A DNA stretch of 9,739 bases from Parafilimonas sp. (GCA_025927795.1 JAICKT010000157.1:1-9739), one strand, 5' to 3'. Shown: positions 1 through 6,478, counted from the first letter of the stretch. Notes: generated by a model from the sequence alone, not told the origin. Made by a program: numbers and translations.

Positions 1-284
1 CTTTCCATGATAATAAACATATATGGGAAAAGATTGGCGATCATAACGAATTGCATATTGTTGAAGGCGCAAAACAAGATGTGCCACACGATATAAATAT
101 TCATCTTGCTTTTAGTGTTCCATCTGTTGAAGATTTTGCAAAACATCTTGATTCAATGAATGTGAAGTATGGAGATTGGTCGCAAAAAACAAAAACACCA
201 CAAGTAAGACCTGATGGTGTTAAACAAATTTATTTTCAGGATCCTGATGGTTACTGGATTGAAGTAAATGATGATAAATTCTGA
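1..284 (+). CDS. VOC-family (glyoxalase/bleomycin-resistance fold) protein, 3' end only
   Basis: The reading frame is open from base 3 to the TGA at 282-284, so the start lies outside the window; an internal TTG at 51 is not a believable start because coding sequence continues upstream of it. About 93 residues are visible. They fit the C-terminal half of a vicinal oxygen chelate (beta-alpha-beta-beta-beta) module: a strand ELHIVEG, then HLAFSVPSVEDFAKHL (strand with a histidine followed by a helix), then the hallmark ending IYFQDPDGYWIEVND. In this superfamily the His of the HLAF strand and the Glu of the WIEV strand are typical metal ligands, so a metal-dependent lyase or dioxygenase-like enzyme is likely. 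The substrate cannot be told; lactoylglutathione lyase-like names are commonly given to such proteins. The gene ends 47 bases before the TPR gene on the same strand, so co-transcription is possible. Confidence 0.85.
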   Translation, partial: FHDNKHIWEKIGDHNELHIVEGAKQDVPHDINIHLAFSVPSVEDFAKHLDSMNVKYGDWSQKTKTPQVRPDGVKQIYFQDPDGYWIEVNDDKF

Positions 285-331
285 CGGCAACAACCAATCA
301 ACTATCTTCGCCGCTCTTAAAAAATGTGTGT

Positions 332-985
332 ATGAAATTTTATAATCTCATTATAAAATATCGTTTCTGGCTAAGTATTCTCGCAATTATTATTGGCGTT
401 GTTCTTAATCTTACGGGCACAGGTTTCTGGCCAACGTTTCCACTATATTTTGTTGGGTTGATTGGTTTGCTGAGTCATTTTTTTATTGGTCCGATGCGTT
501 TGTTGCAGGAGCCGATGGAGAAAGGCAATATGGAAGAAGTTCAAAAAATTCTTGACTCAATTTGGTTCCCTAATTTATTATATAAGCCTATTCGCTCAAC
601 ATATTATACAGTAAAGGGAAACGTCGCTATGATGAACCAGGATTTTGATACTGCGGAAAAACATTTAAAGAAAAGTTCATCGTTAGGAGCGCCAATGCCT
701 GAAGCTGAAGGTGCAAACAAATTGCAATTAGGAATGATGTCAATGCAAAAAGGTGATTTTAAAACTGCAGAAGGTTATGTGCGTGCTGCTATACGTGCAG
801 GTATTCCCGATAAAGAAAGTGAAGCAGTTGCTTATTTAAGCATGTGCCAGATATTTATGAATAAGCGTGAATTTCGCGCAGCAAAAGATTTTTTTAGAAA
901 AGCTAAAGCATGCAAGCCTACAACTAAACAAGTAGTTGACCAGATAAAAGAAATTGAAAAATATATTTCAAGAGTTCCGGGTTAA
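332..985 (+). CDS. Membrane-anchored tetratricopeptide-repeat protein
   Basis: A 217-residue protein. I chose ATG 332 (MKFYNLIIKYRFW) over the in-frame GTG at 326, which would add only two residues. Two hydrophobic segments at about residues 11-28 and 36-53 are joined by a short GTGFWPTFP turn and probably form a membrane hairpin. The rest is soluble and helical, with three TPR-like units at about 89-119 (GNVAMMNQDFDTAEKHLKKS), 125-158 (LGMMSMQKGDFKTAEGYVRA) and 163-196 (MCQIFMNKREFRAAKDFFRK). Each has the small/aromatic TPR pattern of a G/A at the first-helix turn and a D/E-F-x-x-A in the second helix. TPRs bind partner proteins, so a scaffold or assembly role at the inner membrane is the reasonable inference. 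Small two-TM plus TPR proteins are common uncharacterised genes in Bacteroidota. No specific function is assigned. Confidence 0.85.
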   Translation: MKFYNLIIKYRFWLSILAIIIGVVLNLTGTGFWPTFPLYFVGLIGLLSHFFIGPMRLLQEPMEKGNMEEVQKILDSIWFPNLLYKPIRSTYYTVKGNVAMMNQDFDTAEKHLKKSSSLGAPMPEAEGANKLQLGMMSMQKGDFKTAEGYVRAAIRAGIPDKESEAVAYLSMCQIFMNKREFRAAKDFFRKAKACKPTTKQVVDQIKEIEKYISRVPG

Positions 986-1050
986 TCGACTTCTATAATT
1001 AGCCCAACGAGTTTTGTTTGTCTTTTAATTCATTGGAATATAACTTGGTA

Positions 1051-1215
1051 TTAGTTAGAAGGGATTTCAATGATACCACCTTTTTTGGCAATGTCATCCA
1101 TTTCCTCTTTAAGCTTTTTTTGCCATTCAGTTGTTGGTTCAATTTGCCCTAAACTGATTTGAACGGCTTCTCTTTCGAGATCGCTGTCAATATTTGATTT
1201 ACTATTGTCTTTCAT
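1051..1215 (-). CDS. Small hypothetical protein, 54 aa
   Basis: On the minus strand an ATG at 1215 opens 54 codons ending in TAA at 1053-1051. The product begins MKDNSKSNIDSDLEREAVQI and ends KKGGIIEIPSN. It is hydrophilic and highly charged, with a probable amphipathic helix in the middle (around EWQKKLKEEMDDIAKKG) and no signal peptide or membrane segment. The amino-acid mix looks protein-like (many K/E, one W, few Cys/His), which supports a real gene, and the region is otherwise empty for about 345 bases. The gene is divergent from the nuclease at 1332, 116 bases away. Its size and charge resemble small antitoxin or regulator proteins, but no family motif is recognised, so this is only a suggestion. 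It could also be a chance ORF. Confidence 0.5.
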   Translation of the reverse strand: MKDNSKSNIDSDLEREAVQISLGQIEPTTEWQKKLKEEMDDIAKKGGIIEIPSN

Positions 1216-1331
1216 ACACTATAAATATACTATTTTTTCTTGTTTAATATCTTTATTCCAATATTTATAAATCAAAATTTAAGAAAAAGATTTAGATTCA
1301 TTACTATGAATTAATTTAGATAATGCAATAA

Positions 1332-1886
1332 ATGAAACCAATATTTACTATTCATGCCGGAGAATATCTGGTAGCAACGGAAATAGAAAAATTTCGCAAT
1401 TACAATGTGTGGTTGCCAGGGAAAGACACAGGAATTGACCTTTTAATTACTAACAATACAAATACAAAAGCAACTTCGTTACAGGTAAAATATTCAAAAG
1501 ATTTTAGCACAACATACATAAAAAATAAAATCTTCAGACAAGATATTAAGAGCGTTGGCTGGTGGACTTTAAACAAGGCAAAAATCGAAAAATCAAAAGC
1601 AAACTTTTGGATATTTGTATTATATAGTTTAAAAGAAAAAACTCAAGATTTTATAATTATAAAACCTCTCGAACTTTTAAAGATTTTTAATAATACTAAT
1701 CGGACAGCCAATCTCATTCATTGTTACATAACAGTTACTAATCATGATCCTGCTAACGCTTATGAAACAAGAGGACTAAATGACAAGGATATACAGCAAA
1801 TATGTAAGAATTGTTATAAAGATAAAAACAGAGACTTAACTGTTTACCTTGACAATTGGAAACAGATTACTGAGAAGCTAATGTAA
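1332..1886 (+). CDS. PD-(D/E)XK-like nuclease-fold protein
   Basis: A 184-residue protein starting at ATG 1332; an upstream in-frame ATG at 1323 is cut off by a stop one codon later. The first third carries a recognisable PD-(D/E)XK nuclease core: helix HAGEYLVATEIEKF (E11, E17), then GKDTGIDLLI with D36, then SLQVKY giving Q51-x-K53. The D...QxK form is known among restriction, Mrr/McrC-like and resolvase-like members, where Q replaces the second acidic residue. The C-terminal part (residues about 90-184) is helical and strand-rich without a known motif. There is no membrane segment and no partner methyltransferase nearby. The gene is markedly AT-rich with A-ending Lys/Asn/Ile codons, more so than recA, suggesting an acquired gene. 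Its stop lies 10 bases from the convergent GH43 stop. Nuclease activity is inferred from motif spacing; substrate and role (defence, repair or mobile-element cargo) are unknown. Confidence 0.6.
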   Translation: MKPIFTIHAGEYLVATEIEKFRNYNVWLPGKDTGIDLLITNNTNTKATSLQVKYSKDFSTTYIKNKIFRQDIKSVGWWTLNKAKIEKSKANFWIFVLYSLKEKTQDFIIIKPLELLKIFNNTNRTANLIHCYITVTNHDPANAYETRGLNDKDIQQICKNCYKDKNRDLTVYLDNWKQITEKLM

Positions 1887-1896
1887 AAATTAATTT

Positions 1897-3795
1897 CTAA
1901 TCAACTTTCACAACCTGTGTTCTCACACTTTCTCCGTTTTCATTAATAGCTTCTATCTGAAAATAATACGGTTTATCTCTTTCCATCGCACTGAAATAAT
2001 ATTCATTTGCATTATACACCATAATGCTTGTATATAATTTATCCGGCGCACTTCCGGTATAAATTACGTAAGCATAAGCATCGTTGCTTTGCTGCCATTT
2101 CAACCATGCATTTCTTCTTTCGCTATCACCGCGTAAAACAATAAAATGTTTTACTGTGTCTGGTTTTGCACCGCTCCCATTTCCAAAAACGCGCAAACCA
2201 CTAATAGCAAATTTTCCATCAGCCATGTGAATATTTTCCAGCTTTATATAACGCGCTAAAACTGTTTTTTCTAATTCAACATAATCATGCGGCACATCAG
2301 TTTTGTTGTTGCTTTTATCAACCAAAACCTTCCATGTTTTTCCATCTAAAGAAGAATACAATTTATACTGATGATAAATAGTTGTTGACTTGCCTAAAAT
2401 ATCTGCATCCTGGTCAGCATAATTTATTTGAATTGCTTTTACGGTATCAACGTCTCCCAAATCAGATTGAATCCATTCGCCTTTGTTTGCCGTTTTTGCG
2501 CACCAATATGTTTTAATACTTTCATCAACAGCATTGTTTGATTCATAGTGCCCGAATGTGGATGAAACGGTAACGGGCTTGTTATAATTTAACAACATCC
2601 AACCCGTAAAAGCCCCTCCAAACCTCCCCGAAGGGAAGGCTTCGGCATCGCTCGTTGGCCCGCTTTTCGACGTTTGATTTAATTGATTTTTCTCTTCGTT
2701 TAATTGAGAAGTTGAGTTAACAGATGCTCGTTGAATAAGCGAGCCTTGTGTGTTGGTTTCTCCCCCACCGGGGGAGTTGGAGGGGGATGGAAGGTATGTT
2801 GGATAATCTCCAAACGCAGTATTGCAATATAAAATATCATCTTTATCAAAACCTGTGGGCCAAATTCCAATGCGACGTTCAAAATTATTTTTTACACCAA
2901 TAACCATTGTGCTTACATGCCACCAGTTGCCATATACATCCTGGTAGGTTGCACCATGACCAGCGCCTCTTGCAAAACCGCCTGGCTTAAATGAAAAAGG
3001 ATTATGTGATTGATAAGTAAATGGACCAAGCGGCTTATCACCTACATAAACACCATCGCCATAACCACTAAACTCTGTGCCCGGTGCGCCGTATTGCAAA
3101 TAATATTTGTTGTGATACTTCGTCATCCAACTGCCTTCAATAAATGGTTTTAAAAAAGTATTATCATGATATTCTCCAAAACGTTCCCATCCATGAATGG
3201 TGTCATTCAAATGCAATAGAGGAACACGTTCGCCAATCGGTTGAAATGTTGTACGATTAATTTCCTGTCCATAAGTTGGATAAGTATTGCTTGAACCAAA
3301 ATAGATGTAAAGTTTATTATCACCATCAACTAAAAATCCAGGGTCCCATGCGCCTACTTTAAAAGAATCAACAGCATATTTCCAGTCATCAACTGTTGGA
3401 TTCGTACTCATCCATAAAGGAAAAGCTTGTGTATAAGTAGAACCGATAACAATCATTGTATCATTCAGCACAGCAACAGCAGGTGCACATAATTCATCAT
3501 ACACATTTGCATCAGGTTTCAAAAATTTGCGCGGAATAAATTTCCAGTGAAGCATATCATCACTCCACCAATAACCCCATTGATTAGTAGAGAATAAAAA
3601 ATATTTATTCTTATATAAAACAATTACAGGGTCTGCAGTTGCGCGATGCCTTCCCTGTTCTGAAAAATTTGGAATGGGAGTAAAACCATAATCAATGTTG
3701 ATAGGATTACAGTACGTTTTTTGTTGCGCATGCACATCATTCAAAACAAAAAATAAAATAACAAATGCTAATGCAAGCTTTATAAAATATTTCAT
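1897..3795 (-). CDS. Secreted GH43 glycoside hydrolase with F5/8C (discoidin) and FnIII-like domains
   Basis: A 632-residue exported enzyme. The N-terminus MKYFIKLALAFVILFFVLNDVHA is a signal peptide, with likely cleavage after A23. Residues about 30-335 form a GH43 five-bladed beta-propeller: D55 in RATADPVIVL is the expected base, D151 in GAWDPGFLVD the pKa-tuning Asp, and E220 in FIEGSWMTKY the general acid; H280 in GAGHG is the usual metal/substrate-side His. Residues about 403-538 are a discoidin-type carbohydrate-binding domain (KPVTVSST, AVDESIKTYWCA, GEWIQSDLGDVDTVKAIQI, ARYIKLE). Residues about 548-632 resemble fibronectin type III (AYAYVIYTGSAPDKLY, PYYFQIEAINENG). GH43 members cleave arabinose or xylose linkages; the exact specificity is unclear. 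Residues about 337-395 are a Ser/Asn/Gln/Gly-rich stretch encoded by an inserted-looking repeat (see the repeat entry), longer than the short linker I would expect here. All three catalytic residues are present, so the gene is probably functional. It is divergent from the EcsC gene and convergent with the nuclease gene. Confidence 0.93.
   Translation of the reverse strand: MKYFIKLALAFVILFFVLNDVHAQQKTYCNPINIDYGFTPIPNFSEQGRHRATADPVIVLYKNKYFLFSTNQWGYWWSDDMLHWKFIPRKFLKPDANVYDELCAPAVAVLNDTMIVIGSTYTQAFPLWMSTNPTVDDWKYAVDSFKVGAWDPGFLVDGDNKLYIYFGSSNTYPTYGQEINRTTFQPIGERVPLLHLNDTIHGWERFGEYHDNTFLKPFIEGSWMTKYHNKYYLQYGAPGTEFSGYGDGVYVGDKPLGPFTYQSHNPFSFKPGGFARGAGHGATYQDVYGNWWHVSTMVIGVKNNFERRIGIWPTGFDKDDILYCNTAFGDYPTYLPSPSNSPGGGETNTQGSLIQRASVNSTSQLNEEKNQLNQTSKSGPTSDAEAFPSGRFGGAFTGWMLLNYNKPVTVSSTFGHYESNNAVDESIKTYWCAKTANKGEWIQSDLGDVDTVKAIQINYADQDADILGKSTTIYHQYKLYSSLDGKTWKVLVDKSNNKTDVPHDYVELEKTVLARYIKLENIHMADGKFAISGLRVFGNGSGAKPDTVKHFIVLRGDSERRNAWLKWQQSNDAYAYVIYTGSAPDKLYTSIMVYNANEYYFSAMERDKPYYFQIEAINENGESVRTQVVKVD
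2612..2787. repeat. MITE/REP-like element with hairpin-forming terminal inverted repeats, inside the GH43 gene
   Basis: A GC-rich island of about 175 bp interrupts an AT-rich gene. Its outer ends are inverted copies: CCCCTCCAAACCTCCCC reading rightward from 2613, and CCCCTCCAACTCCCCC reading leftward (reverse strand) from 2785. Each end also folds on itself. At 2623-2639 CCTCCCC-GAA-GGGAAGG pairs with one mismatch, and at 2760-2776 CTCCCCC-ACC-GGGGGAG pairs perfectly over 7 bp. Smaller inner inverted repeats occur at 2690-2694/2706-2710 (TTCTC/GAGAA) and 2726-2732/2737-2744 (GCTCGTT/AAGCGAGC, one bulge). From 2613 to 2786 is 174 bases, exactly 58 codons, and the GH43 frame stays open through it. 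I found no clear target-site duplication, so the boundaries are approximate. Ends of the CCCCTCC...CTCCCC...GGGGAG kind are, as I recall, frequent dispersed repeats in Bacteroidota genomes; that multi-copy status cannot be tested within this window, where only one copy is present. Confidence 0.7.
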
Positions 3796-3873
3796 ATTAA
3801 TTGAAGTGGTAAAAATGCTAAACTAATAAATCATTAGCTTACATTGTTTGCATCTTTTAAAGCAAATTATTTA

Positions 3874-4593
3874 ATGAACAGTTACGATTTACAGGTGTTG
3901 AGTGAACTACAAAACTGGCAAAAGAAAATGATGCGGAAGCCTTCATTTGTAAATAATTTATCTAAAAAAATTCAAACCAAACTCAATAGTTATATTCCTG
4001 AAAAAGCACATAAGGCAATTACAGCTACTATAAAACAAATGGTAAGAGCGGTATTGTTTGGCGCCGGTATTACCACATCAAAACCAAACAAACAAGACTC
4101 ACTTGAAATAAAAGAAGCACGTATAACTGAGCGCATTAAAATTTACAGAACAACAGCCGCAACAGAAGGTGGCATTACAGGTGCCGGCGGCATTTTACTC
4201 GGGCTCGCAGATTTTCCTTTGCTGCTGGGTATTAAAATAAAATTGCTGTTTGATATTGCTTCGAGTTATGGCTTTGATGTAAAAGATTATAAAGAGCGCA
4301 TTTATATTCTATACATTCTGCAACTCGCATTTTCAAGCCAGCAAGAAAGAAGAAATGTTTATATGAAAATTGTTGATTGGGAAACGCATGCAAAGCAATT
4401 ACCTGATGATATCAATCAATATGATTGGCGCACATTTCAGCAGGAATATCGCGATTATCTTGATATTGCGAAGATGGCGCAATTAGTGCCCGTTATTGGT
4501 GCACCGGTTGGCGTTATTGTAAATTACCGCTTAATAAAAAAGCTGGGCGTAACAGCCATGAACGCTTACAGAATGCGCCTGCTCAGAGCGTGA
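3874..4593 (+). CDS. EcsC family protein
   Basis: I prefer ATG 3874 (MNSYDLQVLSELQNW, 239 aa) over the in-frame TTG at 3844, which would add ten residues of low quality. The N-terminal 80 residues are helical and basic. The family signature is the glycine- and hydrophobic-rich stretch TEGGITGAGGILLGLADFPLL (residues about 97-117), followed by LGIKIKLLFDIASSYGFDVKD, and the C-terminal LVPVIGAPVGVIVNYRLIKKLG (about 204-225). This matches the EcsC protein family, named after a protein encoded with the Bacillus EcsAB ABC transporter. Its biochemical role is not established; the two Gly-rich segments probably associate with the membrane. No ABC transporter genes are nearby, which is common for stand-alone EcsC genes in Bacteroidota. 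It lies 125 bases upstream of recA on the same strand, but recA has its own promoter-like sequence. It is divergent from the GH43 gene with about 78 bases between starts. Confidence 0.88.
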   Translation: MNSYDLQVLSELQNWQKKMMRKPSFVNNLSKKIQTKLNSYIPEKAHKAITATIKQMVRAVLFGAGITTSKPNKQDSLEIKEARITERIKIYRTTAATEGGITGAGGILLGLADFPLLLGIKIKLLFDIASSYGFDVKDYKERIYILYILQLAFSSQQERRNVYMKIVDWETHAKQLPDDINQYDWRTFQQEYRDYLDIAKMAQLVPVIGAPVGVIVNYRLIKKLGVTAMNAYRMRLLRA

Positions 4594-4690
4594 ATAACTA
4601 TTGTTTTACGCATATTGAGAAAGTACTATTTTGTATCAATTTTAGCTATTTATATTCCCAATAATTTTAGTATTTGTTTGATAATATAAT

Positions 4691-4699
4691 TAGCTTTGC
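4691..4699 (+). promoter_or_regulatory. Putative recA promoter (Bacteroidota -7 element)
   Basis: TAGCTTTGC is a full match to the Bacteroidota -7 consensus TAnnTTTGY and ends 19 bases before the recA ATG, implying a very short leader. The -33 TTTG partner is not clean: TTTG copies at 4673-4676 and 4677-4680 are only 14 and 10 bases away, closer than the usual spacing of about 19, while a T-run at 4665-4668 gives a spacing of 22. I see no inverted repeat that could be an SOS-type operator. Confidence 0.55.
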
Positions 4700-4718
4700 A
4701 ACTCTATAAAATATAAAA

Positions 4719-5741
4719 ATGAAAACAGAGAAAGAAGCAACAATTGGTTCGGAAAAATTGAAAGCACTGAAATTAACGATTGAGAAAATTGATAAAGATT
4801 TTGGTAAGGGCAGTGTAATGATGATGAATGAAAAGGGTGAGCGAACAATGGATGTTATATCAACCGGTTCTATTGGTTTGGATATTGCGCTTGGTATTGG
4901 CGGTCTGCCACGTGGAAGAGTAGTTGAAATTTACGGACCTGAATCAAGTGGAAAAACAACTATTGCTACGCATGTAATTGCAGAAGCACAAAAGAAAGGT
5001 GGCATTTGTGCTATAATTGATGCAGAGCATGCTTTTGACAGCGGTTATGCACAAAAATTAGGTGTTGATATTGATAATCTTTTAATATCGCAACCTGATT
5101 ATGGTGAGCAAGCTTTGGAAATTGCAGACCGTTTAATTCTTTCCGGCGCATTAGATGTTGTAGTGGTTGATTCTGTTGCTGCACTTGTACCGAAAAGTGA
5201 ATTAGAAGGGGAAATGGGTGATAGCAAAATGGGTTTGCAGGCAAGATTAATGAGTCAGGCTTTGCGTAAGCTTACAGCAACTATTAGTAAAACAAATACT
5301 GTTTGCATTTTTATAAACCAGTTGCGCGAAAAAATTGGTGTTATGTTTGGCAATCCTGAAACAACAACCGGTGGTAATGCACTGAAATTTTATTGCTCTG
5401 TGCGTTTAGATATTCGTCGCAGTGCACAAATAAAAGATGGCGATAATGCCATTGGTAATCGTGTAAAAGTAAAAGTGGTAAAGAATAAAGTGGCACCGCC
5501 ATTTCGCAGTGCAGAGTTTGATATAATTTTTGGTGAAGGCATTAGTAAGATTGGTGAAATTATTGACATGGGTGTTGAGATGGGCATTATTCAAAAAAGC
5601 GGAAGCTGGTTTAGCTATGATGGGAATAAATTAGGGCAAGGTCGTGATGCTGTAAAAGCTTTGCTTGGCGATAATGAAGGTTTGGCAAATGAAATTGAAG
5701 GAAAGATAAGAGCTAAGCTTATTGAAATGCAAACAGCTTAA
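4719..5741 (+). CDS. recA: Recombinase RecA
   Basis: A 340-residue RecA, the ATP-dependent strand-exchange protein of homologous recombination and the co-protease that triggers SOS-type responses. Visible motifs in order: an N-terminal helix (LKLTIEKIDKDFGKGSVM), STGSIGLDIALGIGGLPRGR, Walker A GPESSGKT at 73-80, the catalytic glutamate E103 in DAEHAFD, Walker B VVVVDS ending at D151-S152, the NQLREKIG segment at 200-207, loop L2 with GVMFGNPETTTGGNALKFY at 207-225, and the VRLDIRR strand. All key ATP- and DNA-binding residues are intact. It is shorter than the E. coli protein (about 353 aa) and ends KIRAKLIEMQTA without a long acidic tail, a tail feature that varies between phyla. ATG 4719 gives the expected N-terminus. 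The stop at 5739-5741 is one base from the stop of the convergent toxin gene. Confidence 0.98.
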   Translation: MKTEKEATIGSEKLKALKLTIEKIDKDFGKGSVMMMNEKGERTMDVISTGSIGLDIALGIGGLPRGRVVEIYGPESSGKTTIATHVIAEAQKKGGICAIIDAEHAFDSGYAQKLGVDIDNLLISQPDYGEQALEIADRLILSGALDVVVVDSVAALVPKSELEGEMGDSKMGLQARLMSQALRKLTATISKTNTVCIFINQLREKIGVMFGNPETTTGGNALKFYCSVRLDIRRSAQIKDGDNAIGNRVKVKVVKNKVAPPFRSAEFDIIFGEGISKIGEIIDMGVEMGIIQKSGSWFSYDGNKLGQGRDAVKALLGDNEGLANEIEGKIRAKLIEMQTA

Positions 5742-5742
5742 A

Positions 5743-6168
5743 TCAGTTTTTATTAGCTACATATTTTTCAAAAAAATTTCTTGCCGTTAAAACAGGAATT
5801 TCTGAAAAGTAAAAATCGCTGGTATCTTCTGTAACGATAAAATTGCATTTGCTTTCTATTGCAGAGTAATATTCGAGACCGTCTTCAAAATCATTTACTT
5901 TTTTGTTGGCTATTGTTTGCTGAACAACTTTGTTCGTTGCTTCTGCAATAAAAATATGTTTGCACAATAATGAAATTTTTTCCAGCGCAGATTTTGTTTT
6001 ATGTTTTTTTTCAGCGAAATAAAATGCAATAGCAAGGCAAATTGGTGAAGTATAAATCTCAAAATTTTTAGTGCCAGAAAGACTCAAGATTCTTGCACTG
6101 TGTGTAAAAAGCGGGTATTCTTTGTTTAATATTGAAACAAGAATATTGGCATCAACAAACACTTTCAT
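5743..6168 (-). CDS. PIN-domain toxin, VapC family
   Basis: A 141-residue PIN-domain protein, the ribonuclease toxin of type II VapBC-like systems. The acidic metal-binding residues are recognisable: D6 in MKVFVDANIL, E53 in the helix AIAFYFAEKK as a candidate second acid, D96 in NDFEDGLEYYSA, and D115/D118 in IVTEDTSDF. The DFEDGLEYYSA and IVTEDTSDF signatures with the VDANIL start are characteristic of this family. Length is normal and there is no truncation, so the toxin is probably active against RNA, though its target cannot be read from the sequence. Its ATG overlaps the stop of the antitoxin gene by four bases (positions 6165-6168), the usual arrangement for translational coupling. The 3' end abuts recA on the opposite strand with no room for a terminator. 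Confidence 0.9.
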   Translation of the reverse strand: MKVFVDANILVSILNKEYPLFTHSARILSLSGTKNFEIYTSPICLAIAFYFAEKKHKTKSALEKISLLCKHIFIAEATNKVVQQTIANKKVNDFEDGLEYYSAIESKCNFIVTEDTSDFYFSEIPVLTARNFFEKYVANKN

Positions 6169-6422
6169 TTTTTAGAAGTGTAATATTCTTTCTTTAGAGA
6201 TTTTCTTGAACGCGTCTTTGTTTGATACGTAGCTTCACCTTCTGCAACCTGGCTCACCCAATCTGAAACAGGAAATTCTTCATAAGAAGTATAACCGGAA
6301 GATGTTACTTTATCTAAAAGAAATTCTACCAGCCTGCTCAAGCTGATATTATTTTTTTCGGCGTATCGCTTTGCCTTGTTTGCAATTGCTTCATTAAAGC
6401 TTAATGTGATTTTTGCATCCAT
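6165..6422 (-). CDS. Antitoxin, DUF6364/ribbon-helix-helix type (VapB-like)
   Basis: An 85-residue protein encoded directly before, and overlapping by four bases, the PIN toxin. The N-terminal half MDAKITLSFNEAIANKAKRY followed by AEKNNISLSRLVEFLLDKV has the ribbon-helix-helix pattern: a beta strand with alternating polar residues (KITLSF), helix 1 (NEAIANKAKRYAEKN), a short turn, then helix 2 starting at ISLSRLVEFLLDKV. This layout matches the DUF6364 antitoxins paired with PIN toxins in Bacteroidota. The C-terminal half (EEFPVSDWVSQVAEGE... and a basic RSRKSLKKEYYTSKK tail) is the likely toxin-binding part. The strand should dimerise and bind operator DNA; paired TATACGTA motifs lie 27 and 49 bases upstream of its start. 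The ATG at 6422 follows a good promoter match. Confidence 0.88.
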   Translation of the reverse strand: MDAKITLSFNEAIANKAKRYAEKNNISLSRLVEFLLDKVTSSGYTSYEEFPVSDWVSQVAEGEATYQTKTRSRKSLKKEYYTSKK

Positions 6423-6434
6423 AAACCATTTTTT

Positions 6435-6466
6435 ACAAAGGTAATAATTATACGTAAAATTATAAA
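6435..6466 (-). promoter_or_regulatory. Promoter of the antitoxin-toxin operon
   Basis: Read on the minus strand, TACCTTTGT (6443 down to 6435) is a full match to the Bacteroidota -7 consensus TAnnTTTGY. Exactly 19 bases upstream is TTTA (6466-6463), a one-base variant of the -33 TTTG element. The -7 box ends 12 bases before the antitoxin ATG. Sequence match and spacing are both good; transcription itself is inferred. Confidence 0.65.
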
Positions 6467-6478
6467 TTTTTATACGTA
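6449..6478. promoter_or_regulatory. Putative autoregulatory operator: two TATACGTA sites
   Basis: The octamer TATACGTA occurs at 6449-6456 and again at 6471-6478, start to start 22 bases, about two helical turns. Its core TACGTA is itself a palindrome. Between them is the inverted repeat AAAATT-ATA-AATTTT (6456-6470), so the region has approximate dyad symmetry. The proximal site sits between the -33 and -7 boxes of the antitoxin promoter, and the distal one lies upstream of the -33 box. Ribbon-helix-helix antitoxins typically repress their own operon by binding such paired sites. Binding is inferred from position. Confidence 0.55.

Noticed and set aside
2612..2787. Repeat interpreted as a CRISPR array or a complete insertion sequence
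   Set aside because: No regularly spaced repeats and no transposase frame; the structure is two inverted hairpin ends around about 120 bp of noncoding-type sequence.
3796..3873. Promoters in the divergent GH43/EcsC intergenic region
   Set aside because: TAGTTTAG on the minus strand and TTGTTTGC on the plus strand each miss the -7 consensus and lack a properly spaced -33 element.
5011..5594. Three minus-strand open frames inside recA (5011-5244, 5390-5587, 5406-5594)
   Set aside because: They are antisense to an intact, highly conserved recA, overlap each other and have no family-like sequence.
5730..5760. Possible terminator hairpin between recA and the toxin gene (GCT...AGC around a T-run)
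   Set aside because: Only three or four scattered pairs with a large loop; too weak to call.
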